DNA of 64,000 nt, from positions 201,462-265,461 of the forward strand of contig CAWHEB010000008.1 in assembly GCA_963828285.1 (NCBI GenBank), read 5' to 3'. Positions within the stretch are counted from its first letter, which is position 1; each line of letters begins with the position of its first letter. Below are positions 1 to 8,349 of this stretch, piece after piece. Made by a program: the position numbers and the translations under genes. This DNA comes from DAIOEK01 sp963828285. Lineage in GTDB: Bacteria > Chloroflexota > Anaerolineae > Anaerolineales > Anaerolineaceae. Below the pieces are notes generated by a model. The model made no database searches and had not been told where the DNA came from. It saw nothing but the letters and a program-made list of their open reading frames with translations.

Positions 1-706
1 CCGCGGACCAACCGAATGGGATCTGCTTCACCCATTCCAAACCCAGGTCACGTGAGCTTAGTTTGCGGCCTTTCAACTCAAAGACATCCAGAAGGACTAA
101 TTCATAGATCACATCATCGTTGGTGGTCTCAGGAGCGGTGATATAGGAACGAACATCACCATACACTTTCGCGATCTGTTCCCCGGTGTAACCTTCAATA
201 GCTGTGCCGAATGATCCGCCAGCCAACTGGCCTAGCCAACCCTGATAGATGCGGTCATCCAGATTGGGGATCTCATTGACCAGCCGGTCAGATTCCACAT
301 TACCCATGGCTGCGCGAATATCGTCCCATGTTTCCGGGTGCTGATAGCCGTGGATCGGATGGTTCGGATCAATAGGCGCGTGGATAATGGCATTCAATAG
401 TTCAGCGGTCAGTACCCGCAATTCATCGATCTTATCCTGTTTAGCCAGTTCGATCCCTCTAACAATCAGCTCACTGGCTGCGGAAGTATCATATCCTTTG
501 TTGTATTGAGCTTGAGCCATTTCCTGGTAAGGGACTTCCGGGGCACGTGATCCGGGAACTTTGGAGAACCAAAATTTTCGGATTAGCTCATCCCCGTAGG
601 GGATTTCCATATCGCTGGTGTACCAATCCGATTCATTTACGCGGCGGTCAACCGGAATTGCGGCGTCGCGCAATTCCTTCTCCATCTGCCAGGCAAGTTT
701 TTTCAT
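1..706 (-). CDS. ADP-ribosylglycohydrolase family protein (partial, cut by window edge)
   Basis: Reading leftwards from the ATG at 706, an open frame runs off the window. About 155 residues of N-terminal extension precede a typical ADP-ribosylglycohydrolase start, GQLAGGSFGTAIEGY, followed by YITAPETTNDDV, which resembles the family's metal-binding TDD segment. An AGAGGT ribosome site precedes the ATG, and the gene starts 13 bases after the second permease, so it is the last visible gene of the nucleoside operon. Family members hydrolyse N-glycosidic bonds to ADP-ribose or related ribosides. In this operon I infer that it releases ribose or a base from the imported compound. The extension is unassigned and the C-terminus is not visible. 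Confidence 0.8.
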   Translation of the reverse strand, partial: MKKLAWQMEKELRDAAIPVDRRVNESDWYTSDMEIPYGDELIRKFWFSKVPGSRAPEVPYQEMAQAQYNKGYDTSAASELIVRGIELAKQDKIDELRVLTAELLNAIIHAPIDPNHPIHGYQHPETWDDIRAAMGNVESDRLVNEIPNLDDRIYQGWLGQLAGGSFGTAIEGYTGEQIAKVYGDVRSYITAPETTNDDVIYELVLLDVFELKGRKLSSRDLGLEWVKQIPFGWSA

Positions 707-719
707 GGGATACCTCTGA

Positions 720-1616
720 TCATACGGTAGTCAGTTTTTTCTTTAACCGGATGGAATAAACAAAAAGAGCAACCAGGGTTGCCAAATACGGCACCATGGA
801 TGTGAACTGGGATGGCAGGGATTTCTGCATGAAAAGTCCAAGCCCATCGGTCAATCCGAAAATGAGTGAGATCAGGGCGATACCGGTTGGATTCCCTGAA
901 ACCAGGATGACAGCGGCAAGCGAGATCCATCCACGGCCGGCAGACATGCCTTCGGTAAAGAGGGTCACATATCCCAGAGAAAGGTACGCGCCAGCGATTC
1001 CGCATAACACACCACACAGGATCAACGACCAGATGCGGATCTTATTGGCGGAAACACCGCTGGTATCCAGACAGGTTTTGTTGTAACCGGCAGCACGTAA
1101 ACGCAAACCGAAACGGGTTTTGAAAACGAGATAACTGACAGCGATGGTTGCCAATAAGGTCAGATAAACAATCAAGTTATGGCCGCTGAGGATCTCACCG
1201 AGAATAGGGATATCCTTGATCAACGGAATATCGATCTTTGGGATGGAGATGATATCCGGGCTGGTGAATGCGCCCTTCACCTTAAAGATCTGTCGAAGCA
1301 TATAGGTGGTCAAACCCACTGTGAACAGATTCAGTCCAATACCGGTGATGAATTCATCCATTTTCAAGACAACCGCAAAGAGGATGAAAACCAGCGCCAT
1401 CAGAATTGCGCCAAGGATGGCGCACAAGATCCCAATTGGCCAGGAATGAAAATAATATGAGCCCAACATGCCAAAAAAAGCACCACTCAACATCATCCCT
1501 TCCATGGCTATATTAAAGATCCCGGCATAGTACGTCAGTGATCCGCCGAGGGCTGCCAGGAGAATGGGAGTTGCGGCGGAGATCATTCCATTGATCAATC
1601 CCGTCATGATGTTCAT
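720..1616 (-). CDS. Nucleoside-type ABC transporter permease 2 (BmpA/NupQ-like)
   Basis: A 298-residue hydrophobic protein with multiple membrane segments, of the branched-chain permease type that pairs with BMP-family lipoproteins (the YufQ/NupQ class). The segment GLNLFTVGLTTYMLRQIF and the conserved GLRLRAAGYN loop fit the family. Its ATG overlaps the TGA of the upstream permease (ATGA), indicating translational coupling. It would form the membrane channel of a ribonucleoside importer with the permease at 1613-2650 and the ATPase at 2640-4169. Confidence 0.9.
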   Translation of the reverse strand: MNIMTGLINGMISAATPILLAALGGSLTYYAGIFNIAMEGMMLSGAFFGMLGSYYFHSWPIGILCAILGAILMALVFILFAVVLKMDEFITGIGLNLFTVGLTTYMLRQIFKVKGAFTSPDIISIPKIDIPLIKDIPILGEILSGHNLIVYLTLLATIAVSYLVFKTRFGLRLRAAGYNKTCLDTSGVSANKIRIWSLILCGVLCGIAGAYLSLGYVTLFTEGMSAGRGWISLAAVILVSGNPTGIALISLIFGLTDGLGLFMQKSLPSQFTSMVPYLATLVALFVYSIRLKKKLTTV

Positions 1617-2650
1617 TTTGCTCTCTCTTTCATCTTTCTTCGCGCTTCTAGATTGGCGAATAAGGTCTCAAAGTAGCCCCGGCCGGCAACAACGATCAAA
1701 ACGATCACTGCCTGAAGCACCTGGATCAATTCCCTGGGAACCGCGGTGATCAATTCCATACCGAGAGAACCGGTCTGTAGAATACCGAAGAAGAAACCGA
1801 ACAACAGGGTCAGGATCACACCGCTGTTGGCCACCATGGCAATCATGACTCCATCCCAGGCATAGTTTGCACCAAGACCTTTGATGAAACGGTGCGGACC
1901 GGACATGACCACCAGACCTCCAGCCAAACCTGCTAGTGCACCTGTGAGAAGCATGACGATGATGTAATTCTTGCTGACGTTGACTCCACCCAACCGGCTG
2001 AACAGGCTGTTTTGACCGGAGAGTCTCCACTCGTAACCCGCCGTGGTGCGATTCATGATGAACCAGACAACCGCCACCGCGATCAACATCACGATCACAC
2101 TGGTGTCGAAATTTCCCCATTCCGGCATCCATCCACTTTTGGCAATAAACGGCGTTTGTGGATAATTGGCATTGGCTTCGAAGAAGGGATAACTGATCGC
2201 CCAGAAGGTAAAGAAATCGGCGATCATGTTCATCATCAGGGTGGTGATGAATTCGCTCATATTGAAAAAATATTTCAACAAGGCTGCAATCCCCGACCAA
2301 AGCGCGCCGCCGATCATCGCCAGAATGAGTAGGAAGGGGATCATCAGTAAGGGAGGTAAATTGATATATAGACCACCGATGGTTGCCGCAAGTGCTCCCA
2401 TTAATAATTGTCCAGGTTGACCCAAATTCACTGGACCGGATGCGAATGCAACGGAAGCTGAAAGCCCGGTCAAGATCAACGGCACAGATTTGGTCAAGGT
2501 GTATGAGATCTTGCTGGAATTGGCAAGGGAGTACTCGAACAATCGATAGTAGGTTTCGAGCGGATTGTATCCCTGGATGGCCATGACCAAAGCTCCCAAC
2601 AGGAAGGCCAGTAAAACACCGACCAGATTGATAAGGATTTTACGCTTCAT
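1613..2650 (-). CDS. Nucleoside-type ABC transporter permease 1 (BmpA/NupP-like)
   Basis: A 345-residue integral membrane protein, the larger of the two permeases of a BMP-type nucleoside ABC importer (YufP/NupP class). The N-terminus has one long hydrophobic helix, then SVPLILTGLSASVAF and the GPVNLGQPGQLLMG segment typical of this subfamily, and a YEWRLSGQN cytoplasmic loop. The start overlaps the end of the ATPase gene by 11 bases and the stop overlaps the next permease by 4, so translation is coupled across the operon. Confidence 0.9.
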   Translation of the reverse strand: MKRKILINLVGVLLAFLLGALVMAIQGYNPLETYYRLFEYSLANSSKISYTLTKSVPLILTGLSASVAFASGPVNLGQPGQLLMGALAATIGGLYINLPPLLMIPFLLILAMIGGALWSGIAALLKYFFNMSEFITTLMMNMIADFFTFWAISYPFFEANANYPQTPFIAKSGWMPEWGNFDTSVIVMLIAVAVVWFIMNRTTAGYEWRLSGQNSLFSRLGGVNVSKNYIIVMLLTGALAGLAGGLVVMSGPHRFIKGLGANYAWDGVMIAMVANSGVILTLLFGFFFGILQTGSLGMELITAVPRELIQVLQAVIVLIVVAGRGYFETLFANLEARRKMKERAK

Positions 2651-4169
2651 AAGCCATTCCTTCGAGCATGAGATATCCCACTTCGGTCACATTGGTCTGA
2701 TCGGTAACCAATTCCGCGACCACCTTTCCGCGGTGCATCACGACCAGACGATCGGATAAACGGAAAAGTTCTTCAAGGTCCGCAGAGATCAGGAGCATGC
2801 CGCGTTTTTGAGCACGCATCTCAATAATTTGTTGGTGAACGTATTCGATGGATCCGACGTCCAATCCTCGAGTTGGTTGATCCAATAAGATGAAGGGAGC
2901 GTCAAGTAGCAGCTCTCGACCCAGGATCACCTTCTGCTGGTTGCCACCCGACAAGGACTTGAAAACGGCATCACCACTGGACATTTGCACATCAAACTTT
3001 TGGCGGATTTCATGAGTGAACAAACCGGTCTGTTTGAAATCGAGGACTTTGCCTGCCCAACGGGTAAATCTGCCATTCAGCCGGTGATGGGTCATGATCG
3101 CATTTTCGGTGATGGTGGCTGGAATACAAGCACCCATATTTGCCCGGTCCTGGGAAACGAACGCGATCTTCTTTCTCTTTTCAAGAATTGGATCACGGGT
3201 AACATCCTTGCCGAGCGCAATAATTTTTCCGGATTGTGGTTTGACCAATCCCATAATGACATTGACCAATTCCAGTTGACCGTTGCCTTCGACACCGGCA
3301 ATGCCAACGATCTCCCCTGCTTTCACCTGTATATTAATGTCGTGTAATCTTGGTTTTTTATCGGGATCTGTGTAATTGACCCCGGAAATTTCAAATAAAG
3401 TATCGCCTGGCTGCTGTGTCTTTCGGATCGACTTAAAAATTACTTCCCGGCCAACCATCATTTGGGCCAGCAGCGCTTTGGTGGCGTCCTCGGTATCGAT
3501 CGTTCCGATCTTCTTCCCTTTTCGTAAAACCGTGATGCGATCGGTCAATTCCAGCACCTCATCCAGGTGATGAGATATGAACATGATGGTATGACCGTTG
3601 TCGCGCAGTCTTTTCAATTCCCCAAATAGTTGGGGGATTTCCTGGGGGGTGAGAACTGAGGTAGGTTCATCGAGGATCAAGACGGATACATTGCGGAACA
3701 GGAGTTTAAGAATTTCCACCTTTTGGCGGGCGGCTACCGAGATATCTTCCACTTTCGCATCCGGATTCAGGTTGAAATGGAATTCCTCGATCTTATCTTT
3801 CACCTGCTGCCGGGCTTTTTTGTCATCCAATTTATCCAGGAATTTGACAGGTTCGAGGCCGAGGACAACGTTTTCCCAGACAGTGTATTGGGGAACCAGC
3901 AGGATTTCCTGATGCACCATGCCGATGCCGTTGGCAATCGCTTCGCCGGGATCATCAAATTTAATTTTCTTCCCTTTGAAGAAGATCTCACCTGAATTGG
4001 CTGGCTGCATGCCATAGAGGATCTTCATCAGTGTGGATTTGCCAGCACCATTCTCACCGACAATGGCATGGATCTCACCTTCACGGAAAGTGACACTGAC
4101 ATCATCCAACGCCACCAACGAAGGTGGAAAGATCTTGACGATCTGTTTCATTTCAATGATATCGCCCAC
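2640..4169 (-). CDS. Nucleoside/sugar ABC transporter ATPase with two ATP-binding domains
   Basis: A 509-residue ATPase of the CUT2/BMP class with two fused nucleotide-binding domains. The first has Walker A GENGAGKST (residues 38-46) and Walker B LILDEPTSVL. Its signature is degenerate (ISVAARQ), as is usual in this class. The second domain has a degenerate Walker A (GVEGNGQLEL), an intact signature LSGGNQQK and Walker B ILLDQPTRGLD. It energises import by the two downstream permeases. An 83-base gap containing a strong hairpin separates it from the lipoprotein gene upstream. Confidence 0.93.
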   Translation of the reverse strand: MGDIIEMKQIVKIFPPSLVALDDVSVTFREGEIHAIVGENGAGKSTLMKILYGMQPANSGEIFFKGKKIKFDDPGEAIANGIGMVHQEILLVPQYTVWENVVLGLEPVKFLDKLDDKKARQQVKDKIEEFHFNLNPDAKVEDISVAARQKVEILKLLFRNVSVLILDEPTSVLTPQEIPQLFGELKRLRDNGHTIMFISHHLDEVLELTDRITVLRKGKKIGTIDTEDATKALLAQMMVGREVIFKSIRKTQQPGDTLFEISGVNYTDPDKKPRLHDINIQVKAGEIVGIAGVEGNGQLELVNVIMGLVKPQSGKIIALGKDVTRDPILEKRKKIAFVSQDRANMGACIPATITENAIMTHHRLNGRFTRWAGKVLDFKQTGLFTHEIRQKFDVQMSSGDAVFKSLSGGNQQKVILGRELLLDAPFILLDQPTRGLDVGSIEYVHQQIIEMRAQKRGMLLISADLEELFRLSDRLVVMHRGKVVAELVTDQTNVTEVGYLMLEGMAYEA

Positions 4170-4195
4170 CGGTCGTATCCTTTCGATTTCCAGAT

Positions 4196-4230
4196 GACTG
4201 GAATTACTGGTTTGACCAGTAATTCCAGTC
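4196..4230 (-). promoter_or_regulatory. Intercistronic hairpin between the binding-protein and ATPase genes
   Basis: A perfect 15-bp inverted repeat (arms 4196-4210 and 4216-4230, loop of 5) lies in the gap between the BMP lipoprotein stop and the ATPase start. No T-tract follows on the transcribed strand, so it is not a clean terminator. In other binding-protein transporter operons such hairpins protect the upstream mRNA or attenuate the downstream genes, giving excess binding protein. That role is inferred here. Confidence 0.7.
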
Positions 4231-4252
4231 CAGAAAGCTAGTAATGAAAATA

Positions 4253-5266
4253 TTATGGGACGTAGATCTGAACTTTCACATCGCCTTTGATGATCTGTTC
4301 GCGAAGCTCATTTACCTTGTCGACGATTGCTGCTGGTAAAACACCACCGTTGTCATCGAATACAACATCAACGCCCTTGGATGCCAAACCGTAGTTTAAT
4401 ACCTGACCGGGCTTGTAGGTGCCATCTTTGATCGTGGCATACACATTTGTGATTGCCATACCGATATCTTTAATATCCGATGCAACCACGTGACCCGGCA
4501 CGATACTGTTCTGGTTGGTATCGACACCGATCGAATAGAGATCGCGTTCACCAGAGGCCTGTAAGACACCCATACCGGCAGCAGCGGCAATCTGGAAGAC
4601 GATATCAGCGCCCATATCATAAAGCTGCAAAGTGGCTTGTTTGCCTTTGGCTGTATCTTCCCAATCTCCGAGGTACTTTCGTTCCATCACGATTTCAGGA
4701 TCAACTGATTTCGCGCCATTTTCATAGGCAAACATGAAAGCGTCAATGACAGGATCCACATCGCCACCGACTGCACCAATGATCTTCTGGTCATTGACAT
4801 TCGGAATACTGGTATCGGTAGTCAACATACCTGCCACGACACCAGCCAAATAAGCGCTTTCTTCCTCGATGAAATCGACCGAGGTGACGGTGGCTTTATC
4901 ATTCTTGACGACTGTATCCAGGTTTACGAAAATCTTGGTGGGATATTTGTCAGCGTATTCTTTTACCAGATCCTCGTAGCCATAAGAAATGACAAAGATC
5001 ACATCCGCATACCCTACGGCAGCTTCCAGGGAGGGTTCATACTGGGCTGCATCGTAACCGCATTCAATGGTACGAATTTCAACACCGTACTTGGCTGCGA
5101 TCGCGTCCATCCCTTTTTGACCTGAGTCATAGAAAGCATTGTCTCCCAGGGATCCATTGATCAGGTAAACGACTTTTTCTGTCTTTGGCGCGGCAGCTTT
5201 GGGTGCGCACCCGACCAGACTGACGATCATGAGAACTGCGATCAATACAAAAATGGTTTTCTTCAT
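4253..5266 (-). CDS. BMP-family nucleoside-binding lipoprotein
   Basis: A 337-residue substrate-binding protein with a lipoprotein signal peptide: a basic start, a hydrophobic core and the lipobox LVGC with Cys20. The mature part has the BMP/PnrA-family pattern, including a GSLGDNAFYDSGQKG start and a YADVIFVISYGYED segment. It would sit lipid-anchored outside the membrane and hand purine nucleosides or a related riboside to the permeases. A strong ribosome site (AAGGAGATAGAA before the ATG) supports the start. It lies 69 bases after ribokinase in the same direction. Confidence 0.92.
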   Translation of the reverse strand: MKKTIFVLIAVLMIVSLVGCAPKAAAPKTEKVVYLINGSLGDNAFYDSGQKGMDAIAAKYGVEIRTIECGYDAAQYEPSLEAAVGYADVIFVISYGYEDLVKEYADKYPTKIFVNLDTVVKNDKATVTSVDFIEEESAYLAGVVAGMLTTDTSIPNVNDQKIIGAVGGDVDPVIDAFMFAYENGAKSVDPEIVMERKYLGDWEDTAKGKQATLQLYDMGADIVFQIAAAAGMGVLQASGERDLYSIGVDTNQNSIVPGHVVASDIKDIGMAITNVYATIKDGTYKPGQVLNYGLASKGVDVVFDDNGGVLPAAIVDKVNELREQIIKGDVKVQIYVP

Positions 5267-5335
5267 TTCTATCTCCTTGTTAGATTTTGGATGGTTATTG
5301 ATTACGGTAAGGATCTTGTTTCGTACACCTCCTGA

Positions 5336-6259
5336 TCAACTTGCAGTTTGTAGAATTTGATCCAATTCAAGACGTGATGGCAGACTTGTTTGGGCGCCTG
5401 CTTTGGTGGCAGCCAATGCCCCCGCAGCGGAACCCGTTTTAAGCGCGGTATGTATGCTGTCCGTCGTCATCAATGATGATGCAAACCCACCGATAAAAGC
5501 ATCACCTGCGGCGGTTGTATCTACTGGCTGCACCTGGAAAGCAGGTAAAACGATTTCCTGCTCATGATCCAAATAGAAACAGCCCTGTTCTCCCCGGGTA
5601 AGAATGACCCGTTTGACACCTTTGGTAAGCAATACCTGAGAAGCCTGTTTAATCTCCATTAGTGTTGCGGTTGGCATGCCTGTCAGCAGACCTAATTCGG
5701 ATTCATTGGGGATCAAGTAATCTAATCCATCCAGGATCTCATCCGGGATCGGATTGGCTGGCGCAGGATTCAATAGAACGGGGACGGCATGTTTCCGCGC
5801 CAACAAAATAGATTCCCATACCGTTTCAAGGGGGATTTCCATCTGCAAAACCACCAGACCGGTTTCAGACATGGCATCTTCGATGTTCTCAATATCTTGG
5901 GGGAGTAGATGATGATTTGCTCCTGGAACAACAATGATGGTGTTTCTGCCCTGCTGATCCACCGTGATCAACGCCGTACCAGAACTGACACCAGCAGAAA
6001 CTTTCAAGTAGCGACAATCTACATTGTTTGCCATCAAATTGTTATGGAGATCCTGACCAAATCCATCCTGACCGATCGATCCAACCATCTGAACGGATGC
6101 TCCCAATCGGGCAGCGGCGATAGCCTGGTTGGCTCCCTTCCCACCTGGATAGGTGGCAAAGGAATTGCCGAGGATGGTTTCCCCTATTTGTGGATGGCGG
6201 GGCGAGATCACGACCAGATCCATATTCAGGCTGCCGATGACCATGATCCGCGATCTCAT
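5336..6259 (-). CDS. rbsK: Ribokinase (PfkB family)
   Basis: A 307-residue PfkB-family sugar kinase. The N-terminal half has GGKGANQA (residues 39-46), the ribokinase substrate-binding pattern, with NMD near residue 12. The C-terminal signature DTTAAGDAF carries the catalytic Asp253. The length matches RbsK. The ATG overlaps the end of the LacI gene (ATGA-type junction). Ribokinase phosphorylates D-ribose to ribose 5-phosphate, which fits a nucleoside or riboside import operon. A generic PfkB nucleoside kinase is the main alternative. Confidence 0.88.
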   Translation of the reverse strand: MRSRIMVIGSLNMDLVVISPRHPQIGETILGNSFATYPGGKGANQAIAAARLGASVQMVGSIGQDGFGQDLHNNLMANNVDCRYLKVSAGVSSGTALITVDQQGRNTIIVVPGANHHLLPQDIENIEDAMSETGLVVLQMEIPLETVWESILLARKHAVPVLLNPAPANPIPDEILDGLDYLIPNESELGLLTGMPTATLMEIKQASQVLLTKGVKRVILTRGEQGCFYLDHEQEIVLPAFQVQPVDTTAAGDAFIGGFASSLMTTDSIHTALKTGSAAGALAATKAGAQTSLPSRLELDQILQTAS

Positions 6260-7254
6260 AGAATACTCCTGGTGGATTGACGTTCAACCAGATGGTTGGG
6301 CAGCACGGAACGGCGCGGGGGCAAAGTGGGTTGCTCGATCCGTTCCAATAAGTATTGAATGGCAGTCTCCGCGAGTTGCTCGATCGGTTGGGCGATGGTG
6401 GTGAGATTTGGCTGGATATAGGAAGCGATCTCAATATCATCATGACCAATCAGGGATATGTCTCCAGGTACGGAAAATCCCGCTTCACGGATCGCCCTCA
6501 ATGCACCAATCGCCATCAGGTCATTACAGGCGAAGATGGCTGTAGGACGGCTGGATTGTAATAATTGCTTGGTGGCTGAATACCCTGAACTCGGATGAAA
6601 ATCACCAATCATTTCAAGATTAGGATCATGAGGTATGCCTGCTTCTGACAAACTTTTTCGGTAACCCGTCACCCGCTGTGCGCTTGGATTCACATTGGAC
6701 GGTCCGCAGATAATGCCAATTCTCCTGTGACCGTTGTCGATCAGATACTGTGTGGCTAGAGATCCGCTGAGCAGGTTATCCGAAACAACCGCGTCCACAT
6801 CGAGATCATCCAAAATACGATCAACGACCACCACCGGGAATTGCCGATCAACCAATTCAAGCAGCGATTTTTTGTCGTCACCGGATGCCATGAAGATGAT
6901 CCCGTCCACCTGCTTGTTGAGGAGAACATCGGTATAGCGGCGCTCTTTTTCAAGATCGCCGTTGGTATTGCACAAAATGAGTGAATAAGATCTGAGGAAA
7001 GCCGCTTCTTCGAGAACCCTAGCTGATTCCGCAAAAAAAGGATTGGCTGAATCCGGTAGGATCAAACCAATCGTTTTTGTCTCTCCACGCCTGAGCGAAC
7101 GGGCAAGAATGTTAGGCCGGAAATTTAAATCCTGCATAGCCTGGCGCACTCTGTTTTCCGTTTCTGGCGCAACGAAACGGGTTTGGTTCACCACGTGAGA
7201 AACTGTGGTGACTGAGACGCCAGCTTTTTCTGCAACTTCACGGATATTTGCCAT
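6256..7254 (-). CDS. LacI-family transcriptional repressor
   Basis: A 332-residue regulator with an N-terminal LacI helix-turn-helix (IREVAEKAGVSVTTVSHVVN) followed by a periplasmic-binding-protein-like effector domain (GLILPDSANPFFAES, IGIICGPSNV). The ATG at 7254 is chosen because it starts exactly at the HTH (MANIREV) and has a GGAAAGAG ribosome site. An upstream in-frame ATG at 7359 would translate through the promoter and operator. It heads the operon and probably represses it, with ribose, a nucleoside or a purine as effector. Confidence 0.9.
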   Translation of the reverse strand: MANIREVAEKAGVSVTTVSHVVNQTRFVAPETENRVRQAMQDLNFRPNILARSLRRGETKTIGLILPDSANPFFAESARVLEEAAFLRSYSLILCNTNGDLEKERRYTDVLLNKQVDGIIFMASGDDKKSLLELVDRQFPVVVVDRILDDLDVDAVVSDNLLSGSLATQYLIDNGHRRIGIICGPSNVNPSAQRVTGYRKSLSEAGIPHDPNLEMIGDFHPSSGYSATKQLLQSSRPTAIFACNDLMAIGALRAIREAGFSVPGDISLIGHDDIEIASYIQPNLTTIAQPIEQLAETAIQYLLERIEQPTLPPRRSVLPNHLVERQSTRSIL

Positions 7255-7286
7255 GCACTCTTTCCGGGTGGAAGATAATAAGCAAT

Positions 7287-7307
7287 CGTTTGCGCAAACG
7301 TTTTCGT
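7287..7307 (-). promoter_or_regulatory. LacI/PurR-type operator
   Basis: CGTTTGCGCAAACG (7287-7300) is a perfect 14-bp palindrome, and the overlapping 16-mer GCGCAAACGTTTTCGT (7292-7307) differs at one base from the well-known E. coli PurR consensus. The site lies just downstream of the -10 box of the promoter at 7312-7340, where a LacI-family repressor would block transcription. Autoregulation by the adjacent LacI protein is inferred. Confidence 0.8.
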
Positions 7308-7311
7308 GAAT

Positions 7312-7340
7312 AGAATAGCATTTTTCTAAAGCGGAGTCAA
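7312..7340 (-). promoter_or_regulatory. Sigma-70-type promoter of the lacI-rbsK-nucleoside operon
   Basis: On the minus strand, -35 TTGACT (7335-7340) and -10 TATTCT (7312-7317) are separated by 17 bp. Transcription would start near 7305, within or beside the palindromic operator. Confidence 0.75.
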
Positions 7341-7564
7341 TACCCAACTTTTCTGCCAAAACCCTGCCCCTCGGCTACAGGGTGCCATCCGATGCAAGTT
7401 AACGGAACTATGAATTGGGATGTTTCTTATACGTCCTGGTTGCAGGAAATTCAGATTCCCATTAACTTATTGGTATGTGGAACATCACACGAAACTGTCT
7501 TCCCAAAACCGGGTAAATGAAAGGGAAGCAGCAATTAAAAGGATCCACGGGAGAAGGATCATCA

Positions 7565-7993
7565 ATGGGTAACTCTTATTTGTCCAAAGCAACCATCACA
7601 ATTAACGCATCCAGCTCAAAAGTCTGGGATGCGTTAACCAATCCCAAGATCATCAAGGAATATCTCTTCGGCACAGAAGTCACTACCAACTGGCAGGTGG
7701 GAAGTCCCATCACTTATAAAGGAGTATGGGAAGGGAAACCTTATGAGGACAAAGGGAAGATCTTACTATTCGAACCGGAGCACCTGCTGGAATCATCCTA
7801 CTGGAGTGCATTTTCCGGTAAGCCTGACAGCCTGGAGAACTATCAAATTGTTCGATATGAATTATCCGCACAAGGGAAAGATACAAAAGTGACCATCACC
7901 CAGGATAACAATGATTCGCAGGAAGCCGCGAAGCATTCTGAGCAAAACTGGATGACCGTCCTGGAAGGAATGAAAAAGCTCTTAGAGGGATAG
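7565..7993 (+). CDS. SRPBCC (AHSA1-like) domain protein
   Basis: A 142-residue protein of the START/Bet v1-like SRPBCC fold, AHSA1 subgroup. It starts with SKATITINASSSKVWDALTNP, has W-x-G-x-P-I motifs in the middle (WQVGSPITYKGVWEG) and ends with an amphipathic helix (QNWMTVLEGMKKLLEG). These proteins bind hydrophobic ligands, and the specific ligand is unknown. The ATG at 7565 is preferred to the upstream in-frame ATG at 7517 because of the GGGAGAAGGA ribosome site and the fold boundary. It opens a run of small same-strand genes. Confidence 0.85.
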   Translation: MGNSYLSKATITINASSSKVWDALTNPKIIKEYLFGTEVTTNWQVGSPITYKGVWEGKPYEDKGKILLFEPEHLLESSYWSAFSGKPDSLENYQIVRYELSAQGKDTKVTITQDNNDSQEAAKHSEQNWMTVLEGMKKLLEG

Positions 7994-8026
7994 GGATCTA
8001 TCACACCCACCTGGGATGTAAATTGA

Positions 8027-8335
8027 ATGATGAATGAGAATAATCTGCGAATATGTAAAAATGGACATCGCTATCAAAAGACCTCAGACTGTCCCACTTG
8101 TCCGATCTGTGAGCTAGAGAAGAAACCAAAAGATGGATTCTTATCCAAGTTAAGCGCACCTGCAGTCAGAGCCTTGATAGGTTTGGGTATTACAGATGAA
8201 GCTCAACTTTCGAAATATTCAGAATCAGAGATCCTCGCGCTGCATGGGATGGGACCATCATCGATACCAAAGCTTAGGTCTGCGCTATCATCGAAAGGCA
8301 TGTCGTTCAGAACAGATGGGGTTGAAAAGACATAA
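8027..8335 (+). CDS. RNA polymerase alpha C-terminal-domain-like protein with zinc ribbon
   Basis: A 102-residue protein. Residues 10-28 carry a Cys/His cluster (CKNGHRY then CPTCPIC) that looks like a small zinc ribbon. Residues 42-95 resemble the helix-hairpin-helix C-terminal domain of the RNA polymerase alpha subunit (APAVRALIGLGITDEAQLSKYSES then LHGMGPSSIPKLRSAL). The family is widespread but its role is unclear; DNA or nucleic-acid binding is inferred. It lies between the SRPBCC gene and two DUF1801 genes, all on the same strand with short gaps. Confidence 0.75.
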   Translation: MMNENNLRICKNGHRYQKTSDCPTCPICELEKKPKDGFLSKLSAPAVRALIGLGITDEAQLSKYSESEILALHGMGPSSIPKLRSALSSKGMSFRTDGVEKT

Positions 8336-8349
8336 AGGAGCATTGAATC

